This document shows positions 1 through 8,373 of a stretch of 63,733 nucleotides of DNA, in pieces. This stretch comes from Dolichospermum sp. LEGE 00240 (GTDB lineage: Bacteria; Cyanobacteriota; Cyanobacteriia; Cyanobacteriales; Nostocaceae): assembly GCF_015207875.1 (NCBI RefSeq), contig NZ_JADEVZ010000026.1, positions 1-63,733 of the forward strand. Reading direction: 5' to 3'. The number at the start of each line of letters is the position of its first letter. Position 1 is the stretch's first letter. The notes under the pieces are model-generated. The model did not search any database. It was not told the origin of the DNA and was given only the letters and a program-made list of their open reading frames with translations. The translations under genes and the position numbers were made by a program.

Positions 1-125
1 TAATTGGTATGAAGTGCAAAGAAACTTATTCACTTTAGTTGTGCGCGACTACATTGTGGACAATCTTACCAATGCTTGTGCTGCTTCATCAACATAGATT
101 CATTTTTTTGTCAATGCGTAAGTCC
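1..125 (+). mobile_element. Right end of an insertion sequence (family unassigned)
   Basis: The window opens inside an element whose right tip is the 11-bp sequence TGCGTAAGTCC at 115-125, followed by TA and then hsdM sequence. The inverted form of this tip begins and ends the small elements at 22711-22831 and 48936-49133, which marks it as a terminal inverted repeat with a TA target. The left end lies outside the window, so family and length cannot be set. That this is a full IS and not another MITE is inferred from the open frame at 2-97. Confidence 0.6.
2..97 (+). CDS. C-terminal fragment of a putative transposase
   Basis: An open frame enters from the left edge and stops with TAG at 95-97, giving a tail of about 31 residues that includes LFTLVVRDYIVDNLTNACAA. 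It ends 28 bp before the element tip, as transposase genes usually do. I do not recognise the family from so short a tail. The call rests on position inside the element. It could be chance coding. Confidence 0.35.
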   Translation, partial: NWYEVQRNLFTLVVRDYIVDNLTNACAASST

Positions 126-128
126 TAG

Positions 129-1148
129 ATCATTGAAAATGACTGGTTAGAAGCGGTGGTTGCATTACCTGACCAGATGTTTTATAACACCGGAATTTTC
201 ACTTATATTTGGTTAGTTACTAATAAAAAAGCGGATCATAGAAAAGGTAAAGTACAGCTTATTGATGGTACAAAACATTACCAGAAAATGAAAAAGAGTC
301 TTGGTAATAAACGCAATGAATTATCCCCCGCACATATTACCGAACTGGTGCGATTATATGGAGATTTTCAACATAATGGTATTAGTGAAGTAGAAACAGA
401 TGGACAAATAGAACAGCGAGTATGTTCTAAGATTTTTGATAATCGGGAATTTGGCTTTTTAAAGATTACGGTAGAACGTCCATTAAGATTAAATTTTCAA
501 GTCAGTGAGGAACGTTTAGCGAGATTATGGGAACAAACAGCTTTTCAAAATTTAGCTACCACTAAAAAGCGTAAGGATGAAAAAGTACAACAGTTAGAAA
601 TATTAGAGGGTAAAAATCTCCAAGAACAGATTATTGATGCTTTGAAAAATATGCAATCTAATAAACTGTATTTATCCCGGACAGAGTTTGAAACTGACTT
701 AAACAAGGTGTTAAAAAATGCAGGATTAACATTAAAAGCACCTGTGAAAAAAGCGATTTTAGCAGCATTGGGAGAAACTGACCCAGAAGCAGAAATTTGT
801 ACAGATGCTAAAGGAAATCCTGAACCTGATAGTAATTTACGTGATACAGAAATTGTTCCTTTACCAGATGATATTCCTTTACCTTTACCCTTGGAATATG
901 GAGAAAAAGCGAGTGTCAATGAATTGATTAAGTTAGTAGAAAACCACTGTCAAGAATATTTAGAAAAGGAAGTTTTACCCCATGTTCCAGATGCTTGGAT
1001 TGATTTTGATAAGACTAAGGTAGGGTACGAAATTCCTTTAAATCGGCATTTTTATGTATATCAACCACCCAGAAATTTAGATGCTATTGAGGATGATATT
1101 AAATCTTTAGAAACGGATATTATGGCGATGTTGGGGGAAATAGTTTAA
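129..1148 (+). pseudogene. hsdM: Type I restriction-modification DNA methyltransferase subunit, 5'-truncated
   Basis: This is the C-terminal part of HsdM, the adenine methylase subunit that with HsdS forms the core of a type I restriction enzyme. The frame begins with IIENDWLEAVVALPDQMFYN at 129, the block that normally lies well inside HsdM, after the SAM-binding and catalytic NPPF/NPPY motifs; neither motif is present. Immediately upstream sits the insertion-sequence tip and a TAG, so the GTG at 156 is only a fortuitous internal start. What remains (about 340 residues) covers the end of the methylase domain and the C-terminal helical region that contacts HsdS. The 5' part may survive beyond the left edge. 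The gene heads the operon with hsdS and hsdR, and its loss should inactivate both modification and restriction, since HsdR works only on the M2S core. Confidence 0.9.
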
Positions 1149-1360
1149 TGATAATATCCCCGATTTTTTTGATTACCACGTTAAATAAATTGGTTGATAA
1201 TCTTACCTTTTTAATAAATTTTAATAAATTGGTTAATAAATTATCAATAGATGCTAGAAGTCGGGGATTTGGGTATGATGGGAAAATTGTTAATAAAAGT
1301 TTTCATCTTCCCTGGAATATGCTGTAAAATAAAAATACAAATTAGGGAGATTTTAAAATT

Positions 1361-1678
1361 ATGCAAATCACAATAAATGTACCAGATAATTTAACAGATA
1401 AAATCCAGGATAAATTAGGTGATTTATCCGAAAAGATTATGAATAAATTAGCTTTAGAAGCTTTTTTAGAAGGATTGATTAATTTTAATGAATTTAGACA
1501 GATGTTAGGTTTTCAGGATGATGTCGCTTTCAAGGCTTTTTTATCAGCAAATTTTCCCCTACATTCTGGGGGGTTATTAAATTTAGCGGGGAGTTGTGCG
1601 GATATAGATTTTACCCTTGATGAACAAGGTATTACTGATGATAGGGATAATGATTTAGTAGGTGTTTTTGATGAGTAA
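1361..1678 (+). CDS. Putative antitoxin of a PIN toxin pair (UPF0175-like)
   Basis: A 105-residue protein with the segment LALEAFLEGLINFNEFRQML, which resembles the helix-turn-helix-like core of UPF0175-type antitoxins (alanine-leucine rich helix, short turn, then a helix starting near FQDDVAFKAFL at residues 50-60). The C-terminus is acidic (DDRDNDLVGVFDE), as is common for toxin-neutralising tails. GGGAGA at 1346-1351 is a good ribosome-binding site before the ATG. The stop codon overlaps the ATG of the PIN gene, the usual translational coupling of an antitoxin-toxin pair. Function is inferred from sequence shape and partner. The 212 bp between it and hsdM hold only short AT-rich repeats. 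Confidence 0.65.
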   Translation: MQITINVPDNLTDKIQDKLGDLSEKIMNKLALEAFLEGLINFNEFRQMLGFQDDVAFKAFLSANFPLHSGGLLNLAGSCADIDFTLDEQGITDDRDNDLVGVFDE

Positions 1679-2090
1679 TTCTCCACTTATTTATTTACTA
1701 GATACTAATGCTTGTATTGTGTATTTAAAGAATAAAGGTTCTGCTATAAATCGCCGTCTTGACAGCATAGCAGCAAATAAGATTGCTGTTTGTTCTGTGG
1801 TGAAGGCTGAGTTATTTTATGGCTCAAAGCGTAGCAATAATCCTCAAAAAAGTTTAAATATACAACAGTTGTTTTTATATCAATTTTTATCTTTACCTTT
1901 TGATGATAATTGTGCGGAAATTTATGGACAAATTCGGGCTGATTTAACTAAAATTGGTACTCCTATTAGTTCCAATGATATACAAATTGCTGCTATTGCT
2001 TTGGCGAATAATTTAATATTGGTAACTCATAATGTGAGAGAGTTTAGCAGAATTGACGGGTTAAAGTTTGAAGATTGGGAAGTTAGTTAA
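1671..2090 (+). CDS. PIN-domain ribonuclease toxin (VapC family)
   Basis: A protein of about 139 residues with the PIN-domain signature: YLLDTNACIVYL at the N-terminus (first acidic metal ligand), VVKAELFYGS (conserved glutamate), and SSNDIQIAAIALANNLILVT with a following NVREF motif (further acidic ligands and the classical C-terminal block). VapC toxins are Mg-dependent ribonucleases that cut initiator tRNA or rRNA. I chose the ATG at 1671, which overlaps the upstream antitoxin stop (ATGAGTAA), over the in-frame GTG at 1662. The TAA stop is directly followed by the hsdS ATG, so the pair is embedded in the restriction operon. Confidence 0.85.
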   Translation: MSNSPLIYLLDTNACIVYLKNKGSAINRRLDSIAANKIAVCSVVKAELFYGSKRSNNPQKSLNIQQLFLYQFLSLPFDDNCAEIYGQIRADLTKIGTPISSNDIQIAAIALANNLILVTHNVREFSRIDGLKFEDWEVS

Positions 2091-3428
2091 ATGGGTAAGT
2101 ATCAGGGTTATGATAAGTATAAAGATTCTGGGGTTGAGTGGTTGGGGGAGATTCCTAATCATTGGGAAGTAAAACGATTAAAAAATATTGCATCTTGTAA
2201 TGATGAATCTTTAGGAGAAAATACTGCTCCTGATTACGAAATAGAATACGTTGATATTTCCAGCGTTGATTTAGTTTCAGGTATTAAAAACTATGAAAAC
2301 ATGAGTTTTGATAAAGCTCCTTCTCGTGCTAGAAGAAAAGTACAAGATGGAGATACTATTGTTTCTACTGTAAGAACTTATTTAAAATCAATTGCTACAA
2401 TTAAGCAACCACCTAATAATTTAATTGTTTCTACTGGTTTTGCAGTCATTAGACCAAAAATCAACATAAATCCTAACTATATTGGTTATTTGTTACAAAG
2501 CGAAGGATTTATTGGTGAGATTGTTTCTAGTTCGTTAGGAGTAAGCTATCCAGCAATTAATTCAAGCGTTTTAATTAGTTTACCTGTTGTTGAACCACCA
2601 TTAGAAGAACAAGAAAACATAGCCCGATTTTTAGACTATAAAACCAAACAAATAGATGATCTGATAGCGAAGAAAGAAACCCTGATAGAAAAACTGGACG
2701 AAAAACGCACCTCCCTTATTAGTCACGCTGTCACCAAAGGGCTAGATGTAAATGTCCCGATGAAAGATTCTGGTATTGAGTGGTTAGGTGAAATTCCAAA
2801 GCATTGGGAAGTTCAAAAATTTATCAGGGCTGCTTTTTTTCAAGAAGGTCCAGGACTTCGTAATTGGCAATTTTCAGATAATGGAATTAGAGTTATTTGC
2901 GTAACAAATATCACTGATAAAGGAATTGACTTTTCCAATTATCAAAAATTCATTGAACAAGAAGATTACGAGAAGAACTACAAACACTTTACAGTAAGAA
3001 AGAATGATTTACTTTTATCTAGTTCTGGTAATTCTTGGGGGAAAGTTGCAGAATATCTTTCAGATGAAATAGTAATACTCAATACGAGTACCATTAGAAT
3101 TAATCAACATGAAAATTTATGTACAGATAGAGTTTTTTTAAAATGGATATTGCAATCTGTGTGTTTACGAGAGCAGTTAAGTTTATTAATGACTGGTTCT
3201 TGTCAACCAAATTTTGGACCATCTCACTTAGCTAAAACAATTATTACAATTCCACCACTTGAAGAACAACAAAAAATAGCTGAATATTTAGACCAAAAAA
3301 CAGCCCAAATAGAAGAACAAAAAACCAAAATTCAACAAGCCATAGAAATATTAAAAGAATACCGCACAGCCTTGATCACCAACGCCGTCACAGGTAAAAT
3401 AAATGTAAGCCAAGTTGATATTCCCTAA
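2091..3428 (+). CDS. hsdS: Type I restriction enzyme specificity subunit
   Basis: This 445-residue protein selects the bipartite DNA site of a type I restriction-modification enzyme. It has the expected duplicated layout. Each half opens with a KDSG(V/I)EWLGEIPxHWEV block (about residues 11-26 and 223-240), continues with a target-recognition domain, and ends in a PPLEEQxxIAxxLDxKTxQI coiled-coil spacer (about 168-200 and 392-425). The two target domains differ, implying an asymmetric recognition site. It starts one base after the PIN toxin stop and precedes a second toxin-antitoxin pair. Length and motifs look complete, so the specificity subunit seems intact although its HsdM partner is broken. 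Confidence 0.93.
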   Translation: MGKYQGYDKYKDSGVEWLGEIPNHWEVKRLKNIASCNDESLGENTAPDYEIEYVDISSVDLVSGIKNYENMSFDKAPSRARRKVQDGDTIVSTVRTYLKSIATIKQPPNNLIVSTGFAVIRPKININPNYIGYLLQSEGFIGEIVSSSLGVSYPAINSSVLISLPVVEPPLEEQENIARFLDYKTKQIDDLIAKKETLIEKLDEKRTSLISHAVTKGLDVNVPMKDSGIEWLGEIPKHWEVQKFIRAAFFQEGPGLRNWQFSDNGIRVICVTNITDKGIDFSNYQKFIEQEDYEKNYKHFTVRKNDLLLSSSGNSWGKVAEYLSDEIVILNTSTIRINQHENLCTDRVFLKWILQSVCLREQLSLLMTGSCQPNFGPSHLAKTIITIPPLEEQQKIAEYLDQKTAQIEEQKTKIQQAIEILKEYRTALITNAVTGKINVSQVDIP

Positions 3429-3442
3429 CCTCAGAAACCACC

Positions 3443-3673
3443 ATGACACAAATCACCCTTGCAGAACTTCCTCAAAACCTACAAACCCTAATTAACCAAG
3501 CCCAAAAAACAGGAGAACCCCTGACCATTATCCAAAATGGTATCCCCTTCGCCATTATTTCCCCCATCCATAAAAAATCCCTCCTGCAAGCCCTTTCCAC
3601 CCTTGAACCACTGGACGAAGACTTTGCAGATGTTGACGCAGGATTATTACCCTTAGATGATATTGAATTGTAA
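3443..3673 (+). CDS. Type II antitoxin, Phd/YefM-like
   Basis: A 76-residue protein matching the N-terminal Phd/YefM fold: MTQITLAELPQNLQTLINQA, then GEPLTIIQNGIPFAIISPI, the strand-turn-strand that dimerises and binds the operator. The acidic tail (DEDFADVDAGLLPLDDIEL) is the sort of disordered segment that wraps the toxin. It lies 14 bp after hsdS and 2 bp before the PIN toxin, so it is likely co-transcribed with both. Antitoxins of this type usually repress their own promoter; I see no clear separate promoter in the 14-bp spacer. Confidence 0.8.
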   Translation: MTQITLAELPQNLQTLINQAQKTGEPLTIIQNGIPFAIISPIHKKSLLQALSTLEPLDEDFADVDAGLLPLDDIEL

Positions 3674-3675
3674 AA

Positions 3676-4089
3676 ATGACTTATTTATACTTGTTAGATA
3701 CAAACATCATTTCCGAACTAATTAAAAACCCTAGAGGAGTGATATTTTCAAAAATTCAAGAAGTCGGAGAAGACAAAGTTTGCACAAGTATTATTGTCGC
3801 TTGTGAATCAAGATTTGGAGCGAAAAAAAAGAACTCACCAAAACTGATAGAAAAACTGGAAATTATCTTAAATAGCATAGAAATCCTACCCCTTAATCAT
3901 CCTGTAGAACAATACTACGCAGAAATTCGCACTGATTTAGAACAACAAGGAACTCCTATTGGAGGTAATGACTTATTAATTGCTGCCCATGCGTTGACAT
4001 TAAATCTAACAGTTATTACCGCCAATGTTCGTGAATTTGCCCGCGTTCCTAATTTAAAAGTAGAAAATTGGCTCAACCCCAATTCATAA
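3676..4089 (+). CDS. PIN-domain ribonuclease toxin (VapC family)
   Basis: A 137-residue PIN protein with YLLDTNIISELIKNP (first aspartate and the helix that follows), ACESRFGA (conserved glutamate), and GGNDLLIAAHALTLNLTVITA followed by NVREFARV (C-terminal acidic cluster). It resembles the tRNA(fMet)-cleaving VapC/MvpT group. It follows its Phd-like antitoxin by 2 bp. It is a different lineage from the first PIN toxin: the two share only the family motifs, so this is not a local duplication. The 131-bp gap to hsdR leaves room for a separate hsdR promoter. Confidence 0.88.
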   Translation: MTYLYLLDTNIISELIKNPRGVIFSKIQEVGEDKVCTSIIVACESRFGAKKKNSPKLIEKLEIILNSIEILPLNHPVEQYYAEIRTDLEQQGTPIGGNDLLIAAHALTLNLTVITANVREFARVPNLKVENWLNPNS

Positions 4090-4220
4090 TTTTAAAACAG
4101 TAAACCTCAACAAAATTAAAATATTTATATGTAAATTAAATGTTGGGTTGCGTTCCTTAACCAAACCTACCTTTTATACTTATAATACTGAAAATATTTA
4201 CAATATTTGGTCATACACCA

Positions 4221-7200
4221 ATGCACACGGAAAAAGAATTTGAAAACACCATCGAAAGAGAACTACTGCAACACAGTGGCTACCAGCAAAGTAACCCCGC
4301 AGAATACGACCCAGAAACCGCCCTTTTCCCCACAGAAATCATCAACTTCATCCAAACCACCCAAGATAAACAATGGCAACGCCTAGCCAGCAATAAAGAC
4401 CCCCAAAAAATCCTTATAGATAGCCTCACCAAAGAACTCAAAAGCCGGGGAATGCTAGATGTCCTCCGTAATGGTTTCAAATGCTACGGTAAAACCTTAC
4501 GAATCGCCTACTTCCAACCCAACACCGCCATGAACCCGGACACCTTGGCACAGTATCAAAAAAATCGCCTCACCATCACCCGCCAAGTCACAATTAAAAC
4601 CGGAAAAATCCCTGATATCCTCCTCAGTATCAACGGCCTACCCATCGCCACCATCGAACTGAAAAACCCCCTCACCCAGCAAACCTACCTCAACGCCATC
4701 CACCAATACAAACAGGATAGAGACCCCAAAGACCCCCTATTTGTCTTTAAACAACGGTGCTTAGTCCACTTCGCCGTAGACACAGAAGAAGTATGGATGA
4801 CCACCAAACTAGCAGGAGAAAATACTTACTTCCTCCCCTTCAACAAAGGCCATAACCACGGTGCTGGCAACCCACCGGGGGAAAATGGCGAATATCGCAC
4901 CAGTTACTTTTGGCGAGAAGTATTAGCAAAAGATAGTTTATTAGATATATTAGCCCGATTTTTACACATAAAAATAGAAGAAATCAAAACACCCACAGCC
5001 ACAGGAATTAACTATCAAAAAAAAGAAACCTTAATTTTCCCCCGCTATCATCAACTGGATGTAGTTCGTCAATTAATTGCACATACCAAAAAACACAAAG
5101 CCGGACATAATTATTTAATTCAACATTCCGCAGGTTCAGGAAAATCAAACTCCATTGCTTGGTTAGCACATCGGTTAGCCAACCTCCACGATAACCAAGA
5201 TGAAAAAATCTTTCATACCGTCGTCGTCATTACAGATAGAACCATCTTAGACCAACAATTACAAAACACAATTTATCAATTTGACCATAAAGCTGGAGTC
5301 GTCCAAAAAATAGATGAAAACACCCAACAACTAGCCACAGCTTTAAATGATGGTGTCCCAATTATCATTTCTACAATTCAAAAATTCCCCTTTATTAATA
5401 AAGCCATTCAAACCTTAGCTAAAAAAGGTAAAACCATAGACATTACCACCAAAGATAAACGCTTTGCCATTATCGTAGATGAGGCACATAGTTCCCAAAG
5501 TGGAGAAACCGCCAATGAACTGCGGAAAATTCTTAATCAAGATGGCATTGAATCAGCCATTGCTGCCCAAATTTTAGCAGATGAAACAGAGTCAGAAGAT
5601 TTAACAGACCAAGCCAAACAACAACTATTAAAAGAACAAATTGCCCGCACCAAACAACCCAACCTGAGTTATTTCGCCTTTACAGCTACCCCCAAACAAA
5701 AAACCCTCCTCGTCTTTGATGAACCAGGAGAAAACGGTCAATCTCCCTTTCATCTTTACACCATGCGCCAAGCAATTGAAGAGGGATATATTAAAGATGT
5801 ATTAGCCAATTATACCTGCTATGAAAGGTATTATGAACTTGTCCGCACCTCCGAAGAAAATCCCGATTTACCCCGTCGTCAAGCAGCCAAAGCCATTGCC
5901 AGATTTATCGAACTCCACCCCCATAACATCGCCCAAAAAGTAGAAATAATTATTGAACATTTCCGCACCCATACCCGTCATAAAATTGGCGGTAAAGCTA
6001 AAGCAATGGTTGTCACCCGTTCCCGTGAACACGCAGTGAGATATAAACTGGAATTTGATAAATATATTAAAGCCAAAGGCTATAGTGATATTAAATCTTT
6101 AGTCGCTTTCTCTGGTTCTATCACCTTAGATGAATTACCAGATGAACCATTTACAGAAGTCAACATGAATGGAGGCATAAAATCTCAAGAAATTGCCGAT
6201 AAATTTACCAGTGATGCTTACCAAGTATTGTTAGTAGCGAATAAATTTCAAACTGGATTTGACCAACCATTACTACATACAATGTTTGTAGATAAAAGGC
6301 TAGATGGAGTCCAAGCAGTGCAAACTTTATCTCGCCTCAATCGGACTACCACAGGGAAAGAAGACACCTTTGTACTGGATTTTGTCAACAAACCAGAGGA
6401 CATTTACCAAGCCTTCAAACCCTACTATGAAGAAACTCCCGTAGGAGAAACAGCAGACCCCCAACAATTAAATGATTTATCCTATCAACTTTATCAATGG
6501 CAACTTTTTAGCCTAGATGATGTTAACCAATGGTGTGAAATTTGGTTTCGTCCCAAAACTTCTTTGACTGGAGGTGAACATAAAAAATTAAATACTTTAT
6601 TAGATCCAATTGTAGACCAATATAAAGAATTAGCAGAAGCAGAACAAGAACAATTTAAAAATCAATTAACCAGCTTCCGTAATTTGTATTTATTCCTAGC
6701 GCAAATTATTCCTTATCAAGATTCAGAACTGGAAAAACTTTATGCTTACGGCAGATTTTTACTCAAGAAATTACCCAGAAGTAAAGACGCTCCCAAAATT
6801 GATTTATCTGGGGATATAGAAATCAAATATTATCGCTTAGAAAAAATCAGTGAAGGTAAAATTGATTTACAGTCAGGGACAGCAGAACCATTGCGCGGTG
6901 CTACAGCAGTGGGAACTCGTCAACCAGATAGAGAAGTTCCCCTATCCCAGCTTATAGACTCCCTCAACGAACGGTTTGGGACTAACTTCACCCCAGCAGA
7001 CCAACTGTTTTTTGAACAAATCACCGAAACAGCAATTAGTAAAGATGATATCAAACAAGCTGCCCAAGTCAACAGCAAAGAAAACTTCGCCCCTGTCCTA
7101 GAAAAGCATCTGGAAGCGTTGTTTATTGAACGCATGGACGGGAATGAAAAGATATTTATGGAGGTGATGAATAATGAAGAATTTAGAGCGGTGGTGTTTG

Positions 7201-7250
7201 AGAAGTTATTAGCTAGTATTTATGAGAGTATTAAAGGTGAGTTGCTATAG
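4221..7250 (+). CDS. hsdR: Type I restriction enzyme endonuclease/translocase subunit
   Basis: A 1009-residue HsdR, the subunit that translocates DNA with ATP and cuts it far from the recognition site. The N-terminal PD-(D/E)xK nuclease is visible as PD at about residues 131-132 and IELKNP at 145-150. The superfamily 2 motor shows a Walker A motif HSAGSGKSNS near residue 303, a DEAH box (VDEAHSSQ) near 419, and motif III FTATPKQKT near 489. The helicase C-lobe includes KFQTGFDQPLLHTMFVDKRL and QTLSRLNRT. The C-terminal helical part binds the M2S core. It appears full length. With HsdM broken it should be orphaned unless a trans-acting methylase core exists elsewhere. Base composition in the first 700 bp is richer in C than later parts of the gene. 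Confidence 0.95.
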   Translation: MHTEKEFENTIERELLQHSGYQQSNPAEYDPETALFPTEIINFIQTTQDKQWQRLASNKDPQKILIDSLTKELKSRGMLDVLRNGFKCYGKTLRIAYFQPNTAMNPDTLAQYQKNRLTITRQVTIKTGKIPDILLSINGLPIATIELKNPLTQQTYLNAIHQYKQDRDPKDPLFVFKQRCLVHFAVDTEEVWMTTKLAGENTYFLPFNKGHNHGAGNPPGENGEYRTSYFWREVLAKDSLLDILARFLHIKIEEIKTPTATGINYQKKETLIFPRYHQLDVVRQLIAHTKKHKAGHNYLIQHSAGSGKSNSIAWLAHRLANLHDNQDEKIFHTVVVITDRTILDQQLQNTIYQFDHKAGVVQKIDENTQQLATALNDGVPIIISTIQKFPFINKAIQTLAKKGKTIDITTKDKRFAIIVDEAHSSQSGETANELRKILNQDGIESAIAAQILADETESEDLTDQAKQQLLKEQIARTKQPNLSYFAFTATPKQKTLLVFDEPGENGQSPFHLYTMRQAIEEGYIKDVLANYTCYERYYELVRTSEENPDLPRRQAAKAIARFIELHPHNIAQKVEIIIEHFRTHTRHKIGGKAKAMVVTRSREHAVRYKLEFDKYIKAKGYSDIKSLVAFSGSITLDELPDEPFTEVNMNGGIKSQEIADKFTSDAYQVLLVANKFQTGFDQPLLHTMFVDKRLDGVQAVQTLSRLNRTTTGKEDTFVLDFVNKPEDIYQAFKPYYEETPVGETADPQQLNDLSYQLYQWQLFSLDDVNQWCEIWFRPKTSLTGGEHKKLNTLLDPIVDQYKELAEAEQEQFKNQLTSFRNLYLFLAQIIPYQDSELEKLYAYGRFLLKKLPRSKDAPKIDLSGDIEIKYYRLEKISEGKIDLQSGTAEPLRGATAVGTRQPDREVPLSQLIDSLNERFGTNFTPADQLFFEQITETAISKDDIKQAAQVNSKENFAPVLEKHLEALFIERMDGNEKIFMEVMNNEEFRAVVFEKLLASIYESIKGELL

Positions 7251-7293
7251 CAATCCTAAATTAGTTATGAATAACAAGATACCGGACTTATTA

Positions 7294-7455
7294 GAGGATG
7301 TTTGAAAAGTTTTGAATGTATAAATTGACCCCTCTCCAAATCTCTCCCCGACGCGGGGAGAGGCTTTGAAAACCCCATTCCCTGGTAGGGAAGGGGGCAG
7401 GGGGGTTAGGTTTTTGGAGATTATGGGTTTTATCTGATACTTTTCAAACAGCCTC
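7294..7455. mobile_element. MITE family A, copy 1 (IS5-type ends)
   Basis: A 162-bp element with TIRs GAGGATGTTTGAAAAGT and its inverse ACTTTTCAAACAGCCTC, flanked by a TTA duplication (7291-7293 and 7456-7458). Inside is a GC-rich hairpin (CTCTCCCCG...CGGGGAGAG). It has no coding capacity. It sits in the loop of an older palindrome, AGATACCGGACTT at 7279-7291 and AAGTCCGGTATCT at 7462-7474, which was probably the terminator or repeat downstream of hsdR. The ends match the IS5-family element at 63420. Confidence 0.85.
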
Positions 7456-7496
7456 TTAGAGAAGTCCGGTATCTGAACTCTGTCAATGTTCAGTTT

Positions 7497-7641
7497 ATTT
7501 TCCTTCTATGGCGGCGACTATACCAAAGATGATAAATAGAAAGCCACCCACGAAGGTGATTTGTCTTTCGGAAATTTTACCTGCAATTAATTTACCACCG
7601 ATGAGGGCGATCGCTGCACAAATTGCGTGTCCTAATATCTT
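7497..7641 (-). pseudogene. 3'-terminal fragment of the UPF0016/GDT1 gene
   Basis: About 145 bp nearly identical to the last part of the intact minus-strand transporter gene at 10418-11035, including the stop region and the shared block GGCGATCGCTGCACAAATTG. The match ends at about 7641, after TGTCCTAATAT, where unrelated AT-rich DNA begins. There is no start codon and no upstream part of the gene. A second fragment lies at 9464-9601, so the AbiE genes are bracketed by copies of a neighbouring gene's tail. Confidence 0.85.
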
Positions 7642-7684
7642 TTTCTACTTCTTTTTTTAATTTTAAGGATGCGTTAAAGAAAAA

Positions 7685-7746
7685 TTTGTGATAAAATGTG
7701 GGCAATTGTTCACTACTGCTAGCAGTTTATCACATTTGATCACAAA
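7685..7746. promoter_or_regulatory. Probable AbiEi operator (paired inverted repeats)
   Basis: TTTGTGATAAAATGTG at 7685-7700 and CACATTTGATCACAAA at 7731-7746 form a 16-bp inverted repeat with one mismatch, separated by 30 bp and ending 30 bp before the abiEi ATG. In the studied streptococcal AbiE system the AbiEi antitoxin binds two inverted repeats of about this size in its own promoter and represses it. The position and geometry here fit that model. The role is inferred. Confidence 0.65.
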
Positions 7747-7776
7747 AGTGTTGCAGTTAAATCCATTAATTTAATT

Positions 7777-8373
7777 ATGTCCAAAACACAACAAGTGCTG
7801 GATTATGCTCGTCAGAAAGGCATAATTACAGCTAAAGATATAGAAGTACAAGGTATTCACAGACAGTATATTAAACGTCTTGAAGAGCAAGGGCTACTAA
7901 TACGTTCTGCTCGTGGTATTTATACTTTTGTAGATGCGGAAATTACAGAAAGTCATACTTTGGCTGAAACTGCTAAACGAGTTCCTAGTGGGGTCGTTTG
8001 TCTTCTATCAGCACTCAGTTTTTATGAGCTAACTACGCAATCACCTTTTGAAGTATGGCTTGCTATTCCTCACAAGCATCGTCCACCAAAAGATAATCTT
8101 CTACCTCTAAGAATCGTTTATATGTCTGGTCAATCTCTAGAGGAAGGCATTGAAAACCATCTAATAGAGGGTGTTAATGTCCAGATATATTCTTTGGCTA
8201 AGACAGTTGTGGATTGTTTTAAATTTCGCAACAAAATTGGTCTAGATGTAGCACTTGAAGCACTTCGAGAATGTTGGAAAGAAAGAAGATGCTCAATGAA
8301 TGAACTATGGCATTATGCTAAAATTTGCCGAGTCCATAATGTAATGCGTCCTTATCTAGAATCACTGCCATGA
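7777..8373 (+). CDS. abiEi: Type IV toxin-antitoxin system antitoxin AbiEi
   Basis: A 198-residue protein with an N-terminal winged-helix region (residues 1-50, including GIITAKDIEVQGIHRQYIKR and the wing LLIRSARGIYTF), then the AbiEi C-terminal domain with VCLLSALSFYELTTQSPFEV and IYSLAKTVVDCFKFRNKIGL (residues 130-160). AbiEi represses the operon and counteracts the AbiEii nucleotidyltransferase without forming a stable complex with it. The stop overlaps the abiEii start (ATGA at 8370), indicating translational coupling. A paired inverted repeat upstream is the probable operator. Abortive infection against phage is the known role of the family; activity here is untested. Confidence 0.92.
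   Translation: MSKTQQVLDYARQKGIITAKDIEVQGIHRQYIKRLEEQGLLIRSARGIYTFVDAEITESHTLAETAKRVPSGVVCLLSALSFYELTTQSPFEVWLAIPHKHRPPKDNLLPLRIVYMSGQSLEEGIENHLIEGVNVQIYSLAKTVVDCFKFRNKIGLDVALEALRECWKERRCSMNELWHYAKICRVHNVMRPYLESLP

Noticed and set aside
7251-7776. A complete additional gene between hsdR and abiEi
   Set aside because: The space is filled by a MITE, a split hairpin and a transporter-gene tail without start codon.
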